In this document: one piece after another, positions 53,183-63,527 of the stretch
Numbering within the stretch: position 1 is the first letter of the stretch
Layout of the letters: each line of letters begins with the position of its first letter
DNA from: Alistipes communis
Lineage (GTDB): Bacteria > Bacteroidota > Bacteroidia > Bacteroidales > Rikenellaceae
Length of the DNA: 64,000 nt
Assembly: GCF_006542665.1 (NCBI RefSeq)
Contig: NZ_AP019735.1
Location: 806,001-870,000, forward strand
Direction of reading: 5' to 3'
The notes under the pieces: generated by a model
Databases searched by the model: none
Told to the model about the DNA's origin: nothing
What the model saw: the letters and a program-made list of their open reading frames with translations, nothing else
Program-made: the position numbers and the translations under genes

Positions 53183-56100
53183 TTACTCCAGTTTGACCGA
53201 AAGCGCCAGACCGCGCAGCTCGTGCAGCAGGACGTTCATCGCCTCCGGAATGCCCGGCTTGGGCAGGTTGTCGCCCTTGACGATCGCCTCGTAGGCCTTG
53301 GCGCGGCCCGTCACGTCGTCCGACTTGATCGTCAGAATCTCTTGCAGGATGTTGGCGGCACCGAAGCCTTCGAGCGCCCAGACCTCCATCTCACCGAAAC
53401 GCTGACCGCCGAACTGCGCCTTACCGCCCAACGGCTGCTGCGTGATGAGCGAGTAGGGACCGATCGAACGGGCGTGCATCTTGTCGTCGATCATGTGGCC
53501 CAGTTTGAGCATGTAGGTCACGCCGACGGTGGCCGGCTGGTCGAAACGCTCACCCGTCTCGCCGTTGTAGAGGTAGGTGCGGCCGCTGCGCGGGATACCT
53601 GCCTCGGCGGTATACTCGTTGATCTGGTCGAGCGAAGCGCCGTCGAAGATCGGCGTGGCGAACTTCACGCCCAGCTCGCGGCCCGCCCAACCGAGCACGG
53701 CCTCGTAGATCTGGCCGAGGTTCATTCGCGAAGGTACGCCCAGCGGGTTCAGACAGATGTCGACGATCGTACCGTCTTCCAGAAAGGGCATGTCCTCGTC
53801 GCGCACGATACGCGCCACGATACCCTTGTTGCCGTGACGGCCGGCCATCTTGTCGCCCACCTTCAACTTGCGCTTCTTGGCGATGTAGACCTTGGCCATC
53901 TGGATGACGCCCGTCTGCGGCAGCTCGTCGCCGTTGGTGAGGTTGTACTTCTCGCGCTTGATCGCGGCGTCGGCCTTCTTCCACTCGATCGTATAGTTGT
54001 TGATCGTAGCCTCGATCAGGGCGTTGACATGCTCGTCCGACGTCCAGCCGCACGATCCGAGATTGAGGAAACCCGTCGGGACGCCCGTGCGCTCGTCGGT
54101 CGTCTGACGCGACAGCTCTTCGAGCATCTTCTGCGTGAATTTCGTACCGGCGGCGTAAAGCTCCGCACCGAAATAGTCGGTGACGCCCGTCGTGGTCTTG
54201 CCCTGCACGAGCGACCAGAGCTTCTGCACGAGCAGTTTGGTCAGATCGGCGATCTCGGCGGCGAATTTCTCGTCGAGCTTTTCGAGCATCGCCTTCTCGG
54301 CGGCCTTCGACTTCTTGGCCTCCTTGCCGGCGCGGCTGTAAAGTTTGGTGTCGATCACCACGCCGTGCAGCGAGGGCTGCGCTTTGAGCGAAGCGTCCTT
54401 CACGTCGCCCGCCTTGTCGCCGAAGATGGCGCGCAGCAGCTTCTCCTCCGGCGAAGGATCGCTCTCGCCCTTGGGCGTGATCTTGCCGATGAGGATGTCG
54501 CCCGGGTGGACGTTGGCGCCGATGCGGATAATACCGTTGGCGTCCAGATCCTTCGTGGCGTCTTCGCTCACGTTGGGAATGTCGGAGGTCAACTCCTCGA
54601 CACCGCGCTTGGTGTCGCGCACCTCCATGATGTACTCGTCGACGTGCACCGAGGTGAAGATGTCCTCGCGCTGGATACGCTCCGAGATCACGATCGCGTC
54701 CTCGAAATTGTATCCCTTCCACGGCATGTAGGCCACTTTCAGGTTGCGGCCGAGCGCCAGCTCGCCGCCCTGCGTCGAGTAGCCTTCGGTCAGGATCTGC
54801 CCCTTCGTCACGCGGTCGCCCGTCAGCACGACCGGTTTGAGGGTAATCGACGTATTCTGGTTGGTACGGCGGTAGCGCGGCAGCTCGTAGGTGGTCACCT
54901 CGGGAGCGAACGAGCAGACGACTTCGTCCGGCGTACGTTCGTATTTGATGCGGATCTGCGTGGCATCGGCGAAAACCACCTCGCCGTCGCCCTCGGCGAC
55001 GATCTGGATGCGGCTGTCGGAGATCATGTCCTTCTCGATGCCCGTGCCGACGATCGGCGCTTCGCACGTGACGAGCGGAACGGCCTGGCGCATCATGTTC
55101 GATCCCATCAGCGCACGGTTGGCGTCGTCGTGCTCCAAGAAGGGGATCAGGCTGGCGGCGATCGAAGCGATCTGGTTCGGAGCCACGTCCATCAGGTCGA
55201 CCTCCTTGTCCGTCACCACGGGGAAATCGGCGCCTTTACGCGCCTTGATACGGTTCGGTTGGAGGAAATGGCCCTCGTCGTCGATCGGAACGTTCGACTG
55301 GGCGACCACCTTTCCCTCCTCCTCTTCGGCGGAGTAGTAGCGGATATGGCTGTTGTCCAGATCGATCACGCCGTCGTTCACCGAACGGTAGGGCGTCTCG
55401 ATGAAGCCCATGTCCGAAATCTTGGCATAGACGCACAGCGACGAGATCAGACCGATGTTGGGACCTTCCGGCGACTCGATCGGACAGAGACGGCCGTAAT
55501 GCGTGTAGTGCACGTCGCGCACCTCGAAACCGGCGCGGTCGCGCGACAGACCGCCGGGACCGAGCGCCGACAGACGGCGTTTGTGCGTAATTTCGGCCAG
55601 CGGATTGATCTGGTCCATGAACTGCGACAGCTGGCTGGTGCCGAAGAACGAGTTGATGACGCTCGACAGCGTCTTGGCGTTGATCAGGTCGACGGGCGTG
55701 AAGACCTCGTTGTCGCGCACGTTCATGCGCTCGCGGATCGTACGCGCCATACGCACGAAGCCCACCGAGAACTGATTCGACAGCTGCTCGCCGACGGTGC
55801 GCACACGGCGGTTCGACAAGTGGTCGATGTCGTCCACCTCGGCGCGCGAGTTGATGAGCTGGATGAGGTACTTGATAATGGCGATGATGTCCTCGCGCGT
55901 AAGCGTGCGGATTTCGGGATCGATCTCCAACCCCAGCTTCTTGTTGATACGGAAACGGCCCACGTCGCCCAGATCGTAACGCTTGTCCGAGAAGAAGAGC
56001 TTCTCGATCACGTCGCGCGCCGTAGCCTCATCGGGCGGTTCGGAAGCGCGCAGCTGCCGGTAGATGTAGACGACAGCCTCCTTTTCGGAGTTGCACGGGT

Positions 56101-57043
56101 CTTTCTGCAACGTATTATATATAATGGAGAAATCGATGCCCGACGGATTCTCCTTGTGCAGCAGGATCGTCTTGGCACCGCTCTCGATGATCTGTTCGAT
56201 GTGCTCCTCCTGCAAGACGGTCTCGCGGTCGACGATGACGTTGTTACGCTCGATGGAGACTACCTCGCCCGTATCCTCGTCGACGAAATCCTCGACCCAC
56301 GTCGAGAGCACGCGCGCGGCCAGCATCCGGCCGACGGCCTTTTTCAGATTGGCCTTGGTGACCTTCACCTCGTCGGCGAGATCGAATATTTCGAGGATCT
56401 GCTGATCCGCCTCGAAACCGATGGCCCGCAAAAGGGTCGTGACGGGCAGCTTCTTCTTGCGGTCGATGTAGGCGTACATCACGTTGTTGATGTCCGTGGC
56501 GAACTCGATCCACGACCCCTTGAAGGGGATGATACGCGCCGAATAGAGTTTCGTACCGTTGGTATGCATGCTCTGTCCGAAGAAGACACCCGGCGAGCGG
56601 TGCAGCTGCGACACGATGACGCGCTCTGCACCGTTGATGACGAACGTACCCCGTTCGGTCATATAGGGAATCGTACCGAAATAGACGTCCTGAACGACGA
56701 CACCGAAATCTTCGTGCTCCGTATCGGTGCAATAGAGCTTCAACTTGGCCTTCAAGGGCACGCTGTACGTCAGACCGCGCTCCAAGCACTCCTCGATCGA
56801 GTAACGGGGCGGATCGACGTAGTAGTCGATAAACTCGAGAACGAAATTGTTTCTGGTATCCGTAATTGGGAAATTCTCCTGAAACACCTTGTAGAGGCCC
56901 TCGTTCTTGCGATTCTCGGCCGTGGTGTCCATCTGGAAAAAATCTCGAAATGATTTCAGCTGTACCTCGAGCAGATCCGGATAGGGAACCCGGTTTTTCA
57001 CTGTCGAGAAGCTAATTCTTTGTTGTGTTGTATTTGTGGACAT
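53183..57043 (-). CDS. rpoB: DNA-directed RNA polymerase beta subunit
   Basis: A 1286-residue subunit, starting MSTNTTQQRISFSTVKNR; an in-frame TTG 12 bases upstream is less likely. The rifampicin-binding region reads SQLSQFMDQINPLAEITHKR followed by RLSALGPGG, so the Asp, His and Ser positions commonly mutated in resistance are wild type. The C-terminus has GGKAQFGGQRFGEMEVWALE, the usual beta-subunit end. It lies 244 bases after rplL, with hairpins between, and directly before rpoC. Confidence 0.98.
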   Translation of the reverse strand: MSTNTTQQRISFSTVKNRVPYPDLLEVQLKSFRDFFQMDTTAENRKNEGLYKVFQENFPITDTRNNFVLEFIDYYVDPPRYSIEECLERGLTYSVPLKAKLKLYCTDTEHEDFGVVVQDVYFGTIPYMTERGTFVINGAERVIVSQLHRSPGVFFGQSMHTNGTKLYSARIIPFKGSWIEFATDINNVMYAYIDRKKKLPVTTLLRAIGFEADQQILEIFDLADEVKVTKANLKKAVGRMLAARVLSTWVEDFVDEDTGEVVSIERNNVIVDRETVLQEEHIEQIIESGAKTILLHKENPSGIDFSIIYNTLQKDPCNSEKEAVVYIYRQLRASEPPDEATARDVIEKLFFSDKRYDLGDVGRFRINKKLGLEIDPEIRTLTREDIIAIIKYLIQLINSRAEVDDIDHLSNRRVRTVGEQLSNQFSVGFVRMARTIRERMNVRDNEVFTPVDLINAKTLSSVINSFFGTSQLSQFMDQINPLAEITHKRRLSALGPGGLSRDRAGFEVRDVHYTHYGRLCPIESPEGPNIGLISSLCVYAKISDMGFIETPYRSVNDGVIDLDNSHIRYYSAEEEEGKVVAQSNVPIDDEGHFLQPNRIKARKGADFPVVTDKEVDLMDVAPNQIASIAASLIPFLEHDDANRALMGSNMMRQAVPLVTCEAPIVGTGIEKDMISDSRIQIVAEGDGEVVFADATQIRIKYERTPDEVVCSFAPEVTTYELPRYRRTNQNTSITLKPVVLTGDRVTKGQILTEGYSTQGGELALGRNLKVAYMPWKGYNFEDAIVISERIQREDIFTSVHVDEYIMEVRDTKRGVEELTSDIPNVSEDATKDLDANGIIRIGANVHPGDILIGKITPKGESDPSPEEKLLRAIFGDKAGDVKDASLKAQPSLHGVVIDTKLYSRAGKEAKKSKAAEKAMLEKLDEKFAAEIADLTKLLVQKLWSLVQGKTTTGVTDYFGAELYAAGTKFTQKMLEELSRQTTDERTGVPTGFLNLGSCGWTSDEHVNALIEATINNYTIEWKKADAAIKREKYNLTNGDELPQTGVIQMAKVYIAKKRKLKVGDKMAGRHGNKGIVARIVRDEDMPFLEDGTIVDICLNPLGVPSRMNLGQIYEAVLGWAGRELGVKFATPIFDGASLDQINEYTAEAGIPRSGRTYLYNGETGERFDQPATVGVTYMLKLGHMIDDKMHARSIGPYSLITQQPLGGKAQFGGQRFGEMEVWALEGFGAANILQEILTIKSDDVTGRAKAYEAIVKGDNLPKPGIPEAMNVLLHELRGLALSVKLE

Positions 57044-57121
57044 CGGTAAATCCAAATTAAGTTGAAGTTTGTTCTTTCAATCGGGTACCTTCCTTTCCGA
57101 CAGGTCTCCATAACCTGCGGC

Positions 57122-57207
57122 AATGCTCTCAGCGTAAACACATTATACCCTCAGAGCATTCCAAAATCCAAGAAAAGGGCACAGCTCCGACGGCACTCCC
57201 TTTTCTT
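57122..57207 (-). promoter_or_regulatory. two hairpins between rplL and rpoB
   Basis: On the minus strand, a 10-bp stem (AAGAAAAGGG pairing across 57170-57207, loop of 18) is followed by a stem of AATGCTCT with AGAGCATT (57122-57160). In this position many bacteria have an attenuator or processing site that lowers rpoBC relative to ribosomal proteins. Here the function is inferred from position and fold. Confidence 0.5.
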
Positions 57208-57287
57208 AGACGAGAAAAGGCATAGAGCTTACTTTGGGGGTAAACTCTACACCTGAGTTGTCTGAAACTACGAAAGTAGTGACGAAA

Positions 57288-57665
57288 CTACTTGACTTCA
57301 ACTTCAGCACCTGCCTCCTCGAGCTGGCCCTTGATCGACTCAGCCTCCTCCTTGGAGACACCCTCCTTAACGGCCTTGGGAGCACCGTCGACCAGCGCCT
57401 TGGCATCGCCCAGCGACAGACCTGCGATCTCCTTAACGACCTTGATCACCTGGAGTTTCGACTGACCTGCGTTTTTCAGGATGACATCGAACGACGTCTT
57501 CTCGGCGGCGGCAGCCTCGCCGGCACCGGCTGCGGGAGCAGCAACCGCAACAGCTGCAGCAGCGGGTTCAATGCCGTACTCCTCTTTGAGGACGGTAGCC
57601 AATTCGTTTACTTCCTTAACAGTCAAATTTACCAATTCTTCTGCCAGTTTCTTTACATCTGCCAT
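57288..57665 (-). CDS. rplL: ribosomal protein bL12 (L7/L12)
   Basis: A 125-residue stalk protein: helical N-terminal dimerisation domain, Ala/Gly/Pro-rich hinge (AVAAPAAGAGEAAAAE) and conserved C-terminal domain (FDVILKNAGQSKLQVIKVVK). It recruits translation GTPases to the ribosome. It follows rplJ after 38 bases, as in most bacteria. Confidence 0.98.
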   Translation of the reverse strand: MADVKKLAEELVNLTVKEVNELATVLKEEYGIEPAAAAVAVAAPAAGAGEAAAAEKTSFDVILKNAGQSKLQVIKVVKEIAGLSLGDAKALVDGAPKAVKEGVSKEEAESIKGQLEEAGAEVEVK

Positions 57666-57703
57666 AGTTGTAATTTTTATTAAATTCTTGTTTTTGTTCG
57701 TAA

Positions 57704-58225
57704 TTAGTTTCTTTCTTCGAGCGTCTTCACGAGGCCCGCAATCTTTTGGCCTGCATTAGCTTGCAATGCAGAGATAACATTCTTCGCAGGCGACTGCAGG
57801 AGCGAAACGATCTCTCCGATGAGTTCTTCCTTGCTCTTAATGTTGCACAGGGCATCCAACTGGTTGTCGCCGACATAAACGCACTCCTCCACGAACGCTG
57901 CCTTCAAGACGGGTTTCTCGCTCTTCTTGCGGAACTCCTTGATGACAACGGCAGGGGCCTTCGCCGTCGTTGCAAACATTACCGAGGTCGAACCCTCTAA
58001 AACCTTCATCAGATCAGCATCCGCCTTCTCGGCCTTTTCGAGCGCCTTGCCGAAAAGGGTGTTCTTCACGACGACGAGTTTGATCTCGTTCTCGAAGCAC
58101 TTTCTGCGCAACTGAGCGGTCTGCTCGGCGTTGAGCGTTTCGATGTCGGTCAGATAGAAGTGAGGATACTCGTTGAGCTGCTCGGCGAGGTTGTTGATTA
58201 CAACCGCTTTTTCTTCCTTGGTCAT
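57704..58225 (-). CDS. rplJ: ribosomal protein uL10
   Basis: A 173-residue protein that anchors bL12 dimers to the 50S stalk base. It begins MTKEEKAVVINNLAEQLNEY and has the usual RRKCFENEIKLVVVKNTLF region; the C-terminal helix binds bL12. It lies between rplA and rplL in the standard order. In other bacteria it autoregulates this operon by binding the leader; no such leader is distinguishable in the 18-base gap here. Confidence 0.98.
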   Translation of the reverse strand: MTKEEKAVVINNLAEQLNEYPHFYLTDIETLNAEQTAQLRRKCFENEIKLVVVKNTLFGKALEKAEKADADLMKVLEGSTSVMFATTAKAPAVVIKEFRKKSEKPVLKAAFVEECVYVGDNQLDALCNIKSKEELIGEIVSLLQSPAKNVISALQANAGQKIAGLVKTLEERN

Positions 58226-58243
58226 CTCTTAAATCCTCCTTCG

Positions 58244-58942
58244 TTATTTGGTTTCAACTGATTTCGCATCGATCTGCAAACCGGGGCTCATCGTCGACGA
58301 GAGATAGATACTCTTCACGTAAGAGCCTTTGGCGGCAGACGGTTTGAGTTTCATGATCATCGAGAGGAACTCGTTGGCATTGTCGACGATCTGCTCCGGC
58401 GAAAACGAAACTTTACCGATCGATGTGTGAACAATACCGAACTTGTCGACCTTGAAGTCGATCTTGCCGGCTTTAACTTCGCTTACAGCTTTGGCAACGT
58501 CCATCGTCACCGTACCCGTCTTGGGGTTCGGCATCAGGCCGCGGGGACCTAGAATGCGGCCCAGCGCACCCACCTTGCCCATGACGTTCGGCGTGGTGAT
58601 GATGACATCCACGTCGGTCCAGCCGCCTTTGATCTTCTCGACGTATTCGTCCAGACCGACGTAATCGGCACCGGCGGCCTTGGCCTCCTCCTCCTTTTCA
58701 GGAGTGCAGAGCACCAGCACGCGCACCGTCTTACCCGTACCGTGGGGCAGCGTCACGACGCCGCGCACCATCTGATTCGCCTTGCGGGGATCGACGCCCA
58801 GACGGACGTCGATGTCGACCGAAGCATCGAATTTCGTAAAGGTAATTTCCTTCAGAAGAGCTGCGGCCTCAGCGAGCTTGTACGCCTTGTTGGGCTCGAC
58901 CTTCGCGTAGGCATTTTTCTGATTTTTCGTTAACTTGCTCAT
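58244..58942 (-). CDS. rplA: ribosomal protein uL1
   Basis: A 232-residue 23S rRNA-binding protein of the L1 stalk. The conserved signature LGRILGPRGLMPNPKTGTVT is present. It follows rplK after 6 bases, in the classic rplKA arrangement. Length is normal. Confidence 0.98.
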   Translation of the reverse strand: MSKLTKNQKNAYAKVEPNKAYKLAEAAALLKEITFTKFDASVDIDVRLGVDPRKANQMVRGVVTLPHGTGKTVRVLVLCTPEKEEEAKAAGADYVGLDEYVEKIKGGWTDVDVIITTPNVMGKVGALGRILGPRGLMPNPKTGTVTMDVAKAVSEVKAGKIDFKVDKFGIVHTSIGKVSFSPEQIVDNANEFLSMIMKLKPSAAKGSYVKSIYLSSTMSPGLQIDAKSVETK

Positions 58943-58948
58943 GCTACG

Positions 58949-59389
58949 TTACTTTTTAGGAAATTCGCCTTTTACGTTGATGCCCATACTGCGAGCAGTA
59001 CCGGCGACCATACGCATGGCAGCTTCGACGGTGAAGCAGTTCAGGTCGGGCATCTTGTCCCTGGCGATCGCCTCGATCTGTTCCCACGTGACCTCGCCGA
59101 CCTTGTCGCGGTTGGGCTGCGCGGAACCGCTCTTGACCTTCGCGGCTTCTTTGAGCTGGATGGCTACGGGCGGCTGTTTAACAACAAAGTCGAACGACTT
59201 ATCGCTATAAACCGTGATGATGACTGGAAGGACCTTCCCCGCCTTGTCCTGGGTACGTGCATTGAACTGTTTACAGAAGTCCATGATATTGACTCCCTTG
59301 GAACCCAACGCAGGACCCACTGGGGGTGAAGGATTGGCAGCACCACCTTTAATCTGCAATTTGATAAATGCAGCGACCTCTTTTGCCAT
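58949..59389 (-). CDS. rplK: ribosomal protein uL11
   Basis: A 146-residue protein of the GTPase-associated centre. It starts MAKEVAAFIKLQIKGGAANP and carries PPVGPALGSKGVNIMDFCKQ. It follows nusG after 16 bases. Confidence 0.98.
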   Translation of the reverse strand: MAKEVAAFIKLQIKGGAANPSPPVGPALGSKGVNIMDFCKQFNARTQDKAGKVLPVIITVYSDKSFDFVVKQPPVAIQLKEAAKVKSGSAQPNRDKVGEVTWEQIEAIARDKMPDLNCFTVEAAMRMVAGTARSMGINVKGEFPKK

Positions 59390-59405
59390 AATTTTCCTTG
59401 GTTAA

Positions 59406-59966
59406 TTATTCTTTTTCTACTTGTGTAAAGCTCAACTCCATAGGAGTCTTGCGACCGAAAATCTTCACGGAGACCGTCAGTTTCTTGCGTTCGTTGTCGA
59501 CTGCCTCGATGGTACCTTGGAAGCTCGAGAAAGGACCGTCCGTAACCTTGACGGTCTCGCCGACAAAGAAGGGAACCTCGTTCTCTTCCTCCATTTCGCT
59601 GAGTTCGTCGACCCGGCCCAGAATGCGGCTCACCTCCTGTGGACGTAAGGGAGTCGCAATCATCTTCCGGCTCTCCTCCTTGGTATCGCCCAGGAAGCCC
59701 AGCACATTGGGAGTGTTGCGAATGATGATCGGAATTTGCCCTACGAAGGCCGCCTCGATGAGGACGTAGCCCGGATAGGACACTTTTTCTTTCGAAATCT
59801 TCTTACCGTTGCGGATAGTATAGACTTTTTCGGTAGGAATCAGTATCTGAGAGATGTAATCTTCGAGGTGGTTGTGGCGAATTTCGGATTCGATGTACTC
59901 CTTCACCTTATTCTCCTTACCGCCCACGGCGCGGATCACATACCATTGTTTCTTAATCTCGCTCAT
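59406..59966 (-). CDS. nusG: transcription elongation/termination factor NusG
   Basis: A 186-residue protein. The NGN domain starts KKQWYVIRAVGGKENKVKEY, and the C-terminal KOW domain reads VGETVKVTDGPFSSFQGTIE. It binds RNA polymerase and couples transcription to translation. It is 22 bases after secE. No operon-specific extra domain (as in UpxY-type antiterminators) is present, so this is the housekeeping copy. Confidence 0.98.
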   Translation of the reverse strand: MSEIKKQWYVIRAVGGKENKVKEYIESEIRHNHLEDYISQILIPTEKVYTIRNGKKISKEKVSYPGYVLIEAAFVGQIPIIIRNTPNVLGFLGDTKEESRKMIATPLRPQEVSRILGRVDELSEMEEENEVPFFVGETVKVTDGPFSSFQGTIEAVDNERKKLTVSVKIFGRKTPMELSFTQVEKE

Positions 59967-59988
59967 AGCCAGTCAGTCGCATTGAAGA

Positions 59989-60186
59989 TTAGTGACCGAT
60001 ATTGCCGAGGAAACTGTATATGCCTTTCATAAGGTTCTCGAACGAAATGTCCATGACCAGCACGACCAAAGCAAAAATCAACGACGCCACCATGACGACG
60101 ATCGTTGAACTCTGCAATTGTGCGAAGGTAGGCCAAGACACCTTCTCGACGAGCTCCTTGTACGATTCTTTGATGTAGTTAAGCAT
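59989..60186 (-). CDS. secE: preprotein translocase subunit SecE
   Basis: A 65-residue single-span membrane protein of the Sec channel. It begins with the conserved amphipathic helix NYIKESYKELVEKVSWPT, followed by one transmembrane segment (IVVMVASLIFALVVLVMD). Short single-helix SecE is normal outside the gammaproteobacteria. Confidence 0.96.
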   Translation of the reverse strand: MLNYIKESYKELVEKVSWPTFAQLQSSTIVVMVASLIFALVVLVMDISFENLMKGIYSFLGNIGH

Positions 60187-60208
60187 ATTGCGAACTTTTA
60201 TCTTTTAG

Positions 60209-60279
60209 CAGGAGCAGAGAGATTCGAACTCCCATCAACGGTTTTGGAGACCGCTATTCTACCCTTGAACTATGCTCCT
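60209..60279 (-). tRNA. tRNA-Trp (CCA)
   Basis: A 71-base cloverleaf on the minus strand with acceptor stem AGGAGCA/TGCTCCT, anticodon loop CTCCAAA giving anticodon CCA, and T-arm GTTCGAATC. The 3' CCA is not encoded. It lies between tuf and secE, a widely conserved position. Confidence 0.95.
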
Positions 60280-60324
60280 AAAAAGGGGTGCGGAACCGGA
60301 ATTCCGCACCTGTTATCGGTCGTA

Positions 60325-61512
<1,188 letters not shown>

Positions 61513-61622
61513 AGTTGTAATGTATTAGAATTCAAAAAATCTCTTAACAGCCGTTTTCTTCGCAGAACAACGGTGCGACGCATGCCGCACGACGGCTACA
61601 TCACCCGTTTTCTGAATCTTGG

Positions 61623-61695
61623 AGCGGAAGACGAGGCTCAAACTCGCGACCCTTAGCTTGGAAGGCTAATGCTCTATCAACTGAGCTACTTCCGC
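61623..61695 (-). tRNA. tRNA-Gly (TCC)
   Basis: A 73-base cloverleaf on the minus strand: acceptor GCGGAAG/CTTCCGC, D-arm AGCTCAGTTGATAGAGC, anticodon loop CTTCCAA (anticodon TCC). It lies just upstream of tuf. Confidence 0.95.
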
Positions 61696-61802
61696 AAAAA
61701 TATACCGTATCAGAGTCCACCCTCCCTCCTCGCGACGAGCGCCCTGAGCCCTGCGTCGCACCGAGGTTTTGCATCCTCCAACCGGCACGCTCTTTTTAAA
61801 AG

Positions 61803-61885
61803 TGGGAAGTGATGGATTCGAACCACCGAAGGCGTAAGCCAGCAGATTTACAGTCTGCCCCATTTGGCCACTCTGGTAACTTCCC
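61803..61885 (-). tRNA. tRNA-Tyr (GTA)
   Basis: An 83-base, type II tRNA on the minus strand with a long variable arm (GGCTTACGCC region), acceptor GGGAAGT/ACTTCCC and anticodon loop CTGTAAA (anticodon GTA). Confidence 0.95.
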
Positions 61886-61904
61886 CTGTTGGTTTGCGAT
61901 GTAG

Positions 61905-61978
61905 AGCCGATGGAGGGATTCGAACCCACGACCTGCTGATTACAAATCAGCTGCTCTGACCGGCTGAGCTACATCGGC
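61905..61978 (-). tRNA. tRNA-Thr (TGT)
   Basis: A 74-base cloverleaf on the minus strand: acceptor GCCGATG/CATCGGC, anticodon loop TTTGTAA (anticodon TGT). First element of the tRNA-tuf-ribosomal block, 18 bases after the -7 promoter element. Confidence 0.95.
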
Positions 61979-61996
61979 ATGAACCGTTTTGGATTG

Positions 61997-62028
61997 CAAA
62001 GATAAGAATAATATTCCGAACCGCCAAA
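61997..62028 (-). promoter_or_regulatory. promoter of the tRNA-tuf-rpl-rpoBC block
   Basis: On the minus strand: TTTG (62025-62028), exactly 20 bp, TATCTTTG (61997-62004). Both elements are perfect. Transcription would start just before tRNA-Thr. Confidence 0.8.
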
Positions 62029-62109
62029 TATCGGCGCAGGATTTTCCATTCCTATCTGTCTCAAAGAACCTTGCGTCAACCGATTCCGCTTATTCGGCGA
62101 AATCGAGTG

Positions 62110-62117
62110 CAAAGATA
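62110..62117 (-). promoter_or_regulatory. possible second upstream -7 element
   Basis: TATCTTTG on the minus strand, 113 bases upstream of the first promoter's -7 element, with only ATTT near the -33 position. A tandem promoter for the translation block is plausible. Confidence 0.35.
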
Positions 62118-62790
62118 GAATAGTTTTGCGAATTAAAAAATAGTCGGGCTCTTTTTTTCAAAAAATAAATGGTTTTTACCACCTCCGGCACCCGAACGGG
62201 AAGAATCGCTCCTCTTTCCGCACAGCCGATACGGAAGAGAGGATGGGTTTTAACTTGATCCGGAAGACAGCCCCCATCGCGCCGGAAGATCGCCGGCCGG
62301 CCAAAACGGAACGCAACCAAATGATCATGGTTGCGCGCAGCGCATACGATAAATGGAGACATTCTTTTTATAGTTGCGCGGAGCGCACCGCAGCTTCCGC
62401 CTTGCGAAAACGCGGGAAGAAGAACGGGCGGCGGATGCGCCGGCGAAAACGCGGGCGCGAGCTTGTCCGCGTAGCGTTTCAGGCGCAAGCCGACGGCCGT
62501 TCCCCGACGTTTTCGCCTGGCGGACACTTTTGGCACCACCTTTCGGTGACAAAAGGTGGTAAAACTGCTCCTCTCAAGAAATGCCCAATCGAAGGTCGGG
62601 ATATTTCTGACATGTTCACAGTCAAATTCTGCTAAAAAGATTCGCTCTTCGGTCAAAACCCGAAGAGCGGCAGCCCGCAGCCGCCCCATGCGGAGGGCTG
62701 CATCGTCCCGCCACAGGCGGCCGACGCATCCTCCGCCGGCCGCGGACTGACAAAGAAAAATCGTACTTTGACTGCGCCGTAGATACTCCG
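62118..62790. other. gene-free region with inverted repeats
   Basis: The first ~60 bases are AT-rich. I see no supportable gene on either strand. There is a duplicated word TTGCGCG(C/G)AGCGCA near 62331 and 62374, and a hairpin ACCACCTTT/AAAGGTGGT at 62534-62559. A long minus-strand open frame across the region looks like a GC-driven artefact. Confidence 0.5.
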
Positions 62791-62935
62791 CCTCGGCAAA
62801 ACCGCAAACTCCGTTTGCTTTTGCCCGCGGCTTGTGCACTTTGCGGAAGACGAGCTTCCGCTTAGATAGGCGGCGCCTCGGCAAAGCCGCAAACTTCGTT
62901 TGCTTTTGCCCTCGGCTTGCACTATCTTTGTCCGC
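62791..62935 (+). repeat. two promoter-bearing hairpin repeats
   Basis: Two units beginning CCTCGGCAAA at 62791 and 62876 (85 bases apart). Each folds as GGCAAA...GCAAAC-loop-GTTTGC...TTTTGCC. In the second, the right arm supplies the -33 TTTG and the unit ends in a perfect -7 element. In the first, the -7 position has decayed. Confidence 0.65.
62899..62930 (+). promoter_or_regulatory. promoter of the GNAT gene, almost leaderless
   Basis: TTTG (62899-62902), exactly 20 bp, TATCTTTG (62923-62930). The start codon is only 5 bases beyond the -7 element, so transcription should begin at or next to the ATG. Confidence 0.75.
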
Positions 62936-63487
62936 ATGAAAACGATTCCGATCCTGCCCGGCATCGCGCTGCACGAACTCCGGACGGCCGACGCGGCCGA
63001 CATCTTCGCCGCCATCGACGGCGAACGCGCCTACCTGGGACGCTGGCTGCCCTTCGTGCAGTTCACCCGCAACGAGGAGGATTCGCTGCGCTTCGTCCGC
63101 TCCGTACTCGAAGCTTCCTACCGCGAAACGGTCTTCACGATCCGCGACGGGGAGCGTTTCATCGGACTCATCGGTTTCAAGTCGACCGATCCGCTTGCCC
63201 GCACCACCGAAATCGGTTACTGGCTCCGCGAGGCGTGGCAGGGGCGCGGCATCGTCACGACGGCCGTCCGGGCGCTTTGCCGCATGGCGCGCGAGGAGCT
63301 GGCGATGCGCTGCGTCGCGATCAAATGCGCCACGGGCAACGGGCCGAGCAACCGCATCCCGCAGCGGCTCGGCTTCACGCTCGACCACGTCGAACATCGC
63401 GCCGAACTGCTCGAAGACGGCCGTTACACCGATGCGAACGTCTATCTGCTGAATCTCGCGGATCGGAACACGTCCGTTCGGCCGTGA
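62936..63487 (+). CDS. GNAT-family acetyltransferase (RimJ/RimL type)
   Basis: A 183-residue cytoplasmic protein of the RimL group of acetyltransferases: LHELRTADAADIFAAIDG at the start, then IGYWLREAWQGRGIVTTAVR (acetyl-CoA-binding) and IKCATGNGPSNRIPQRLGF. It may acetylate a ribosomal protein N-terminus or a small molecule. ATG 62936 is preferred to an in-frame TTG at 62900 because the promoter lies between them; the message is then nearly leaderless. It probably continues into the Nudix gene 40 bases downstream. Confidence 0.87.
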   Translation: MKTIPILPGIALHELRTADAADIFAAIDGERAYLGRWLPFVQFTRNEEDSLRFVRSVLEASYRETVFTIRDGERFIGLIGFKSTDPLARTTEIGYWLREAWQGRGIVTTAVRALCRMAREELAMRCVAIKCATGNGPSNRIPQRLGFTLDHVEHRAELLEDGRYTDANVYLLNLADRNTSVRP

Positions 63488-63527
63488 TCCGGACGGATCG
63501 CACGAAACATAAATATTAAGGTATCGA

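Noticed and set aside
53183..57043. Possible rifampicin-resistance changes in rpoB
   Set aside because: The residues usually altered in resistance are all wild type in the binding region.
59406..59966. NusG as a capsule-type UpxY antiterminator
   Set aside because: Position between secE and rplK and normal length identify it as the housekeeping NusG.
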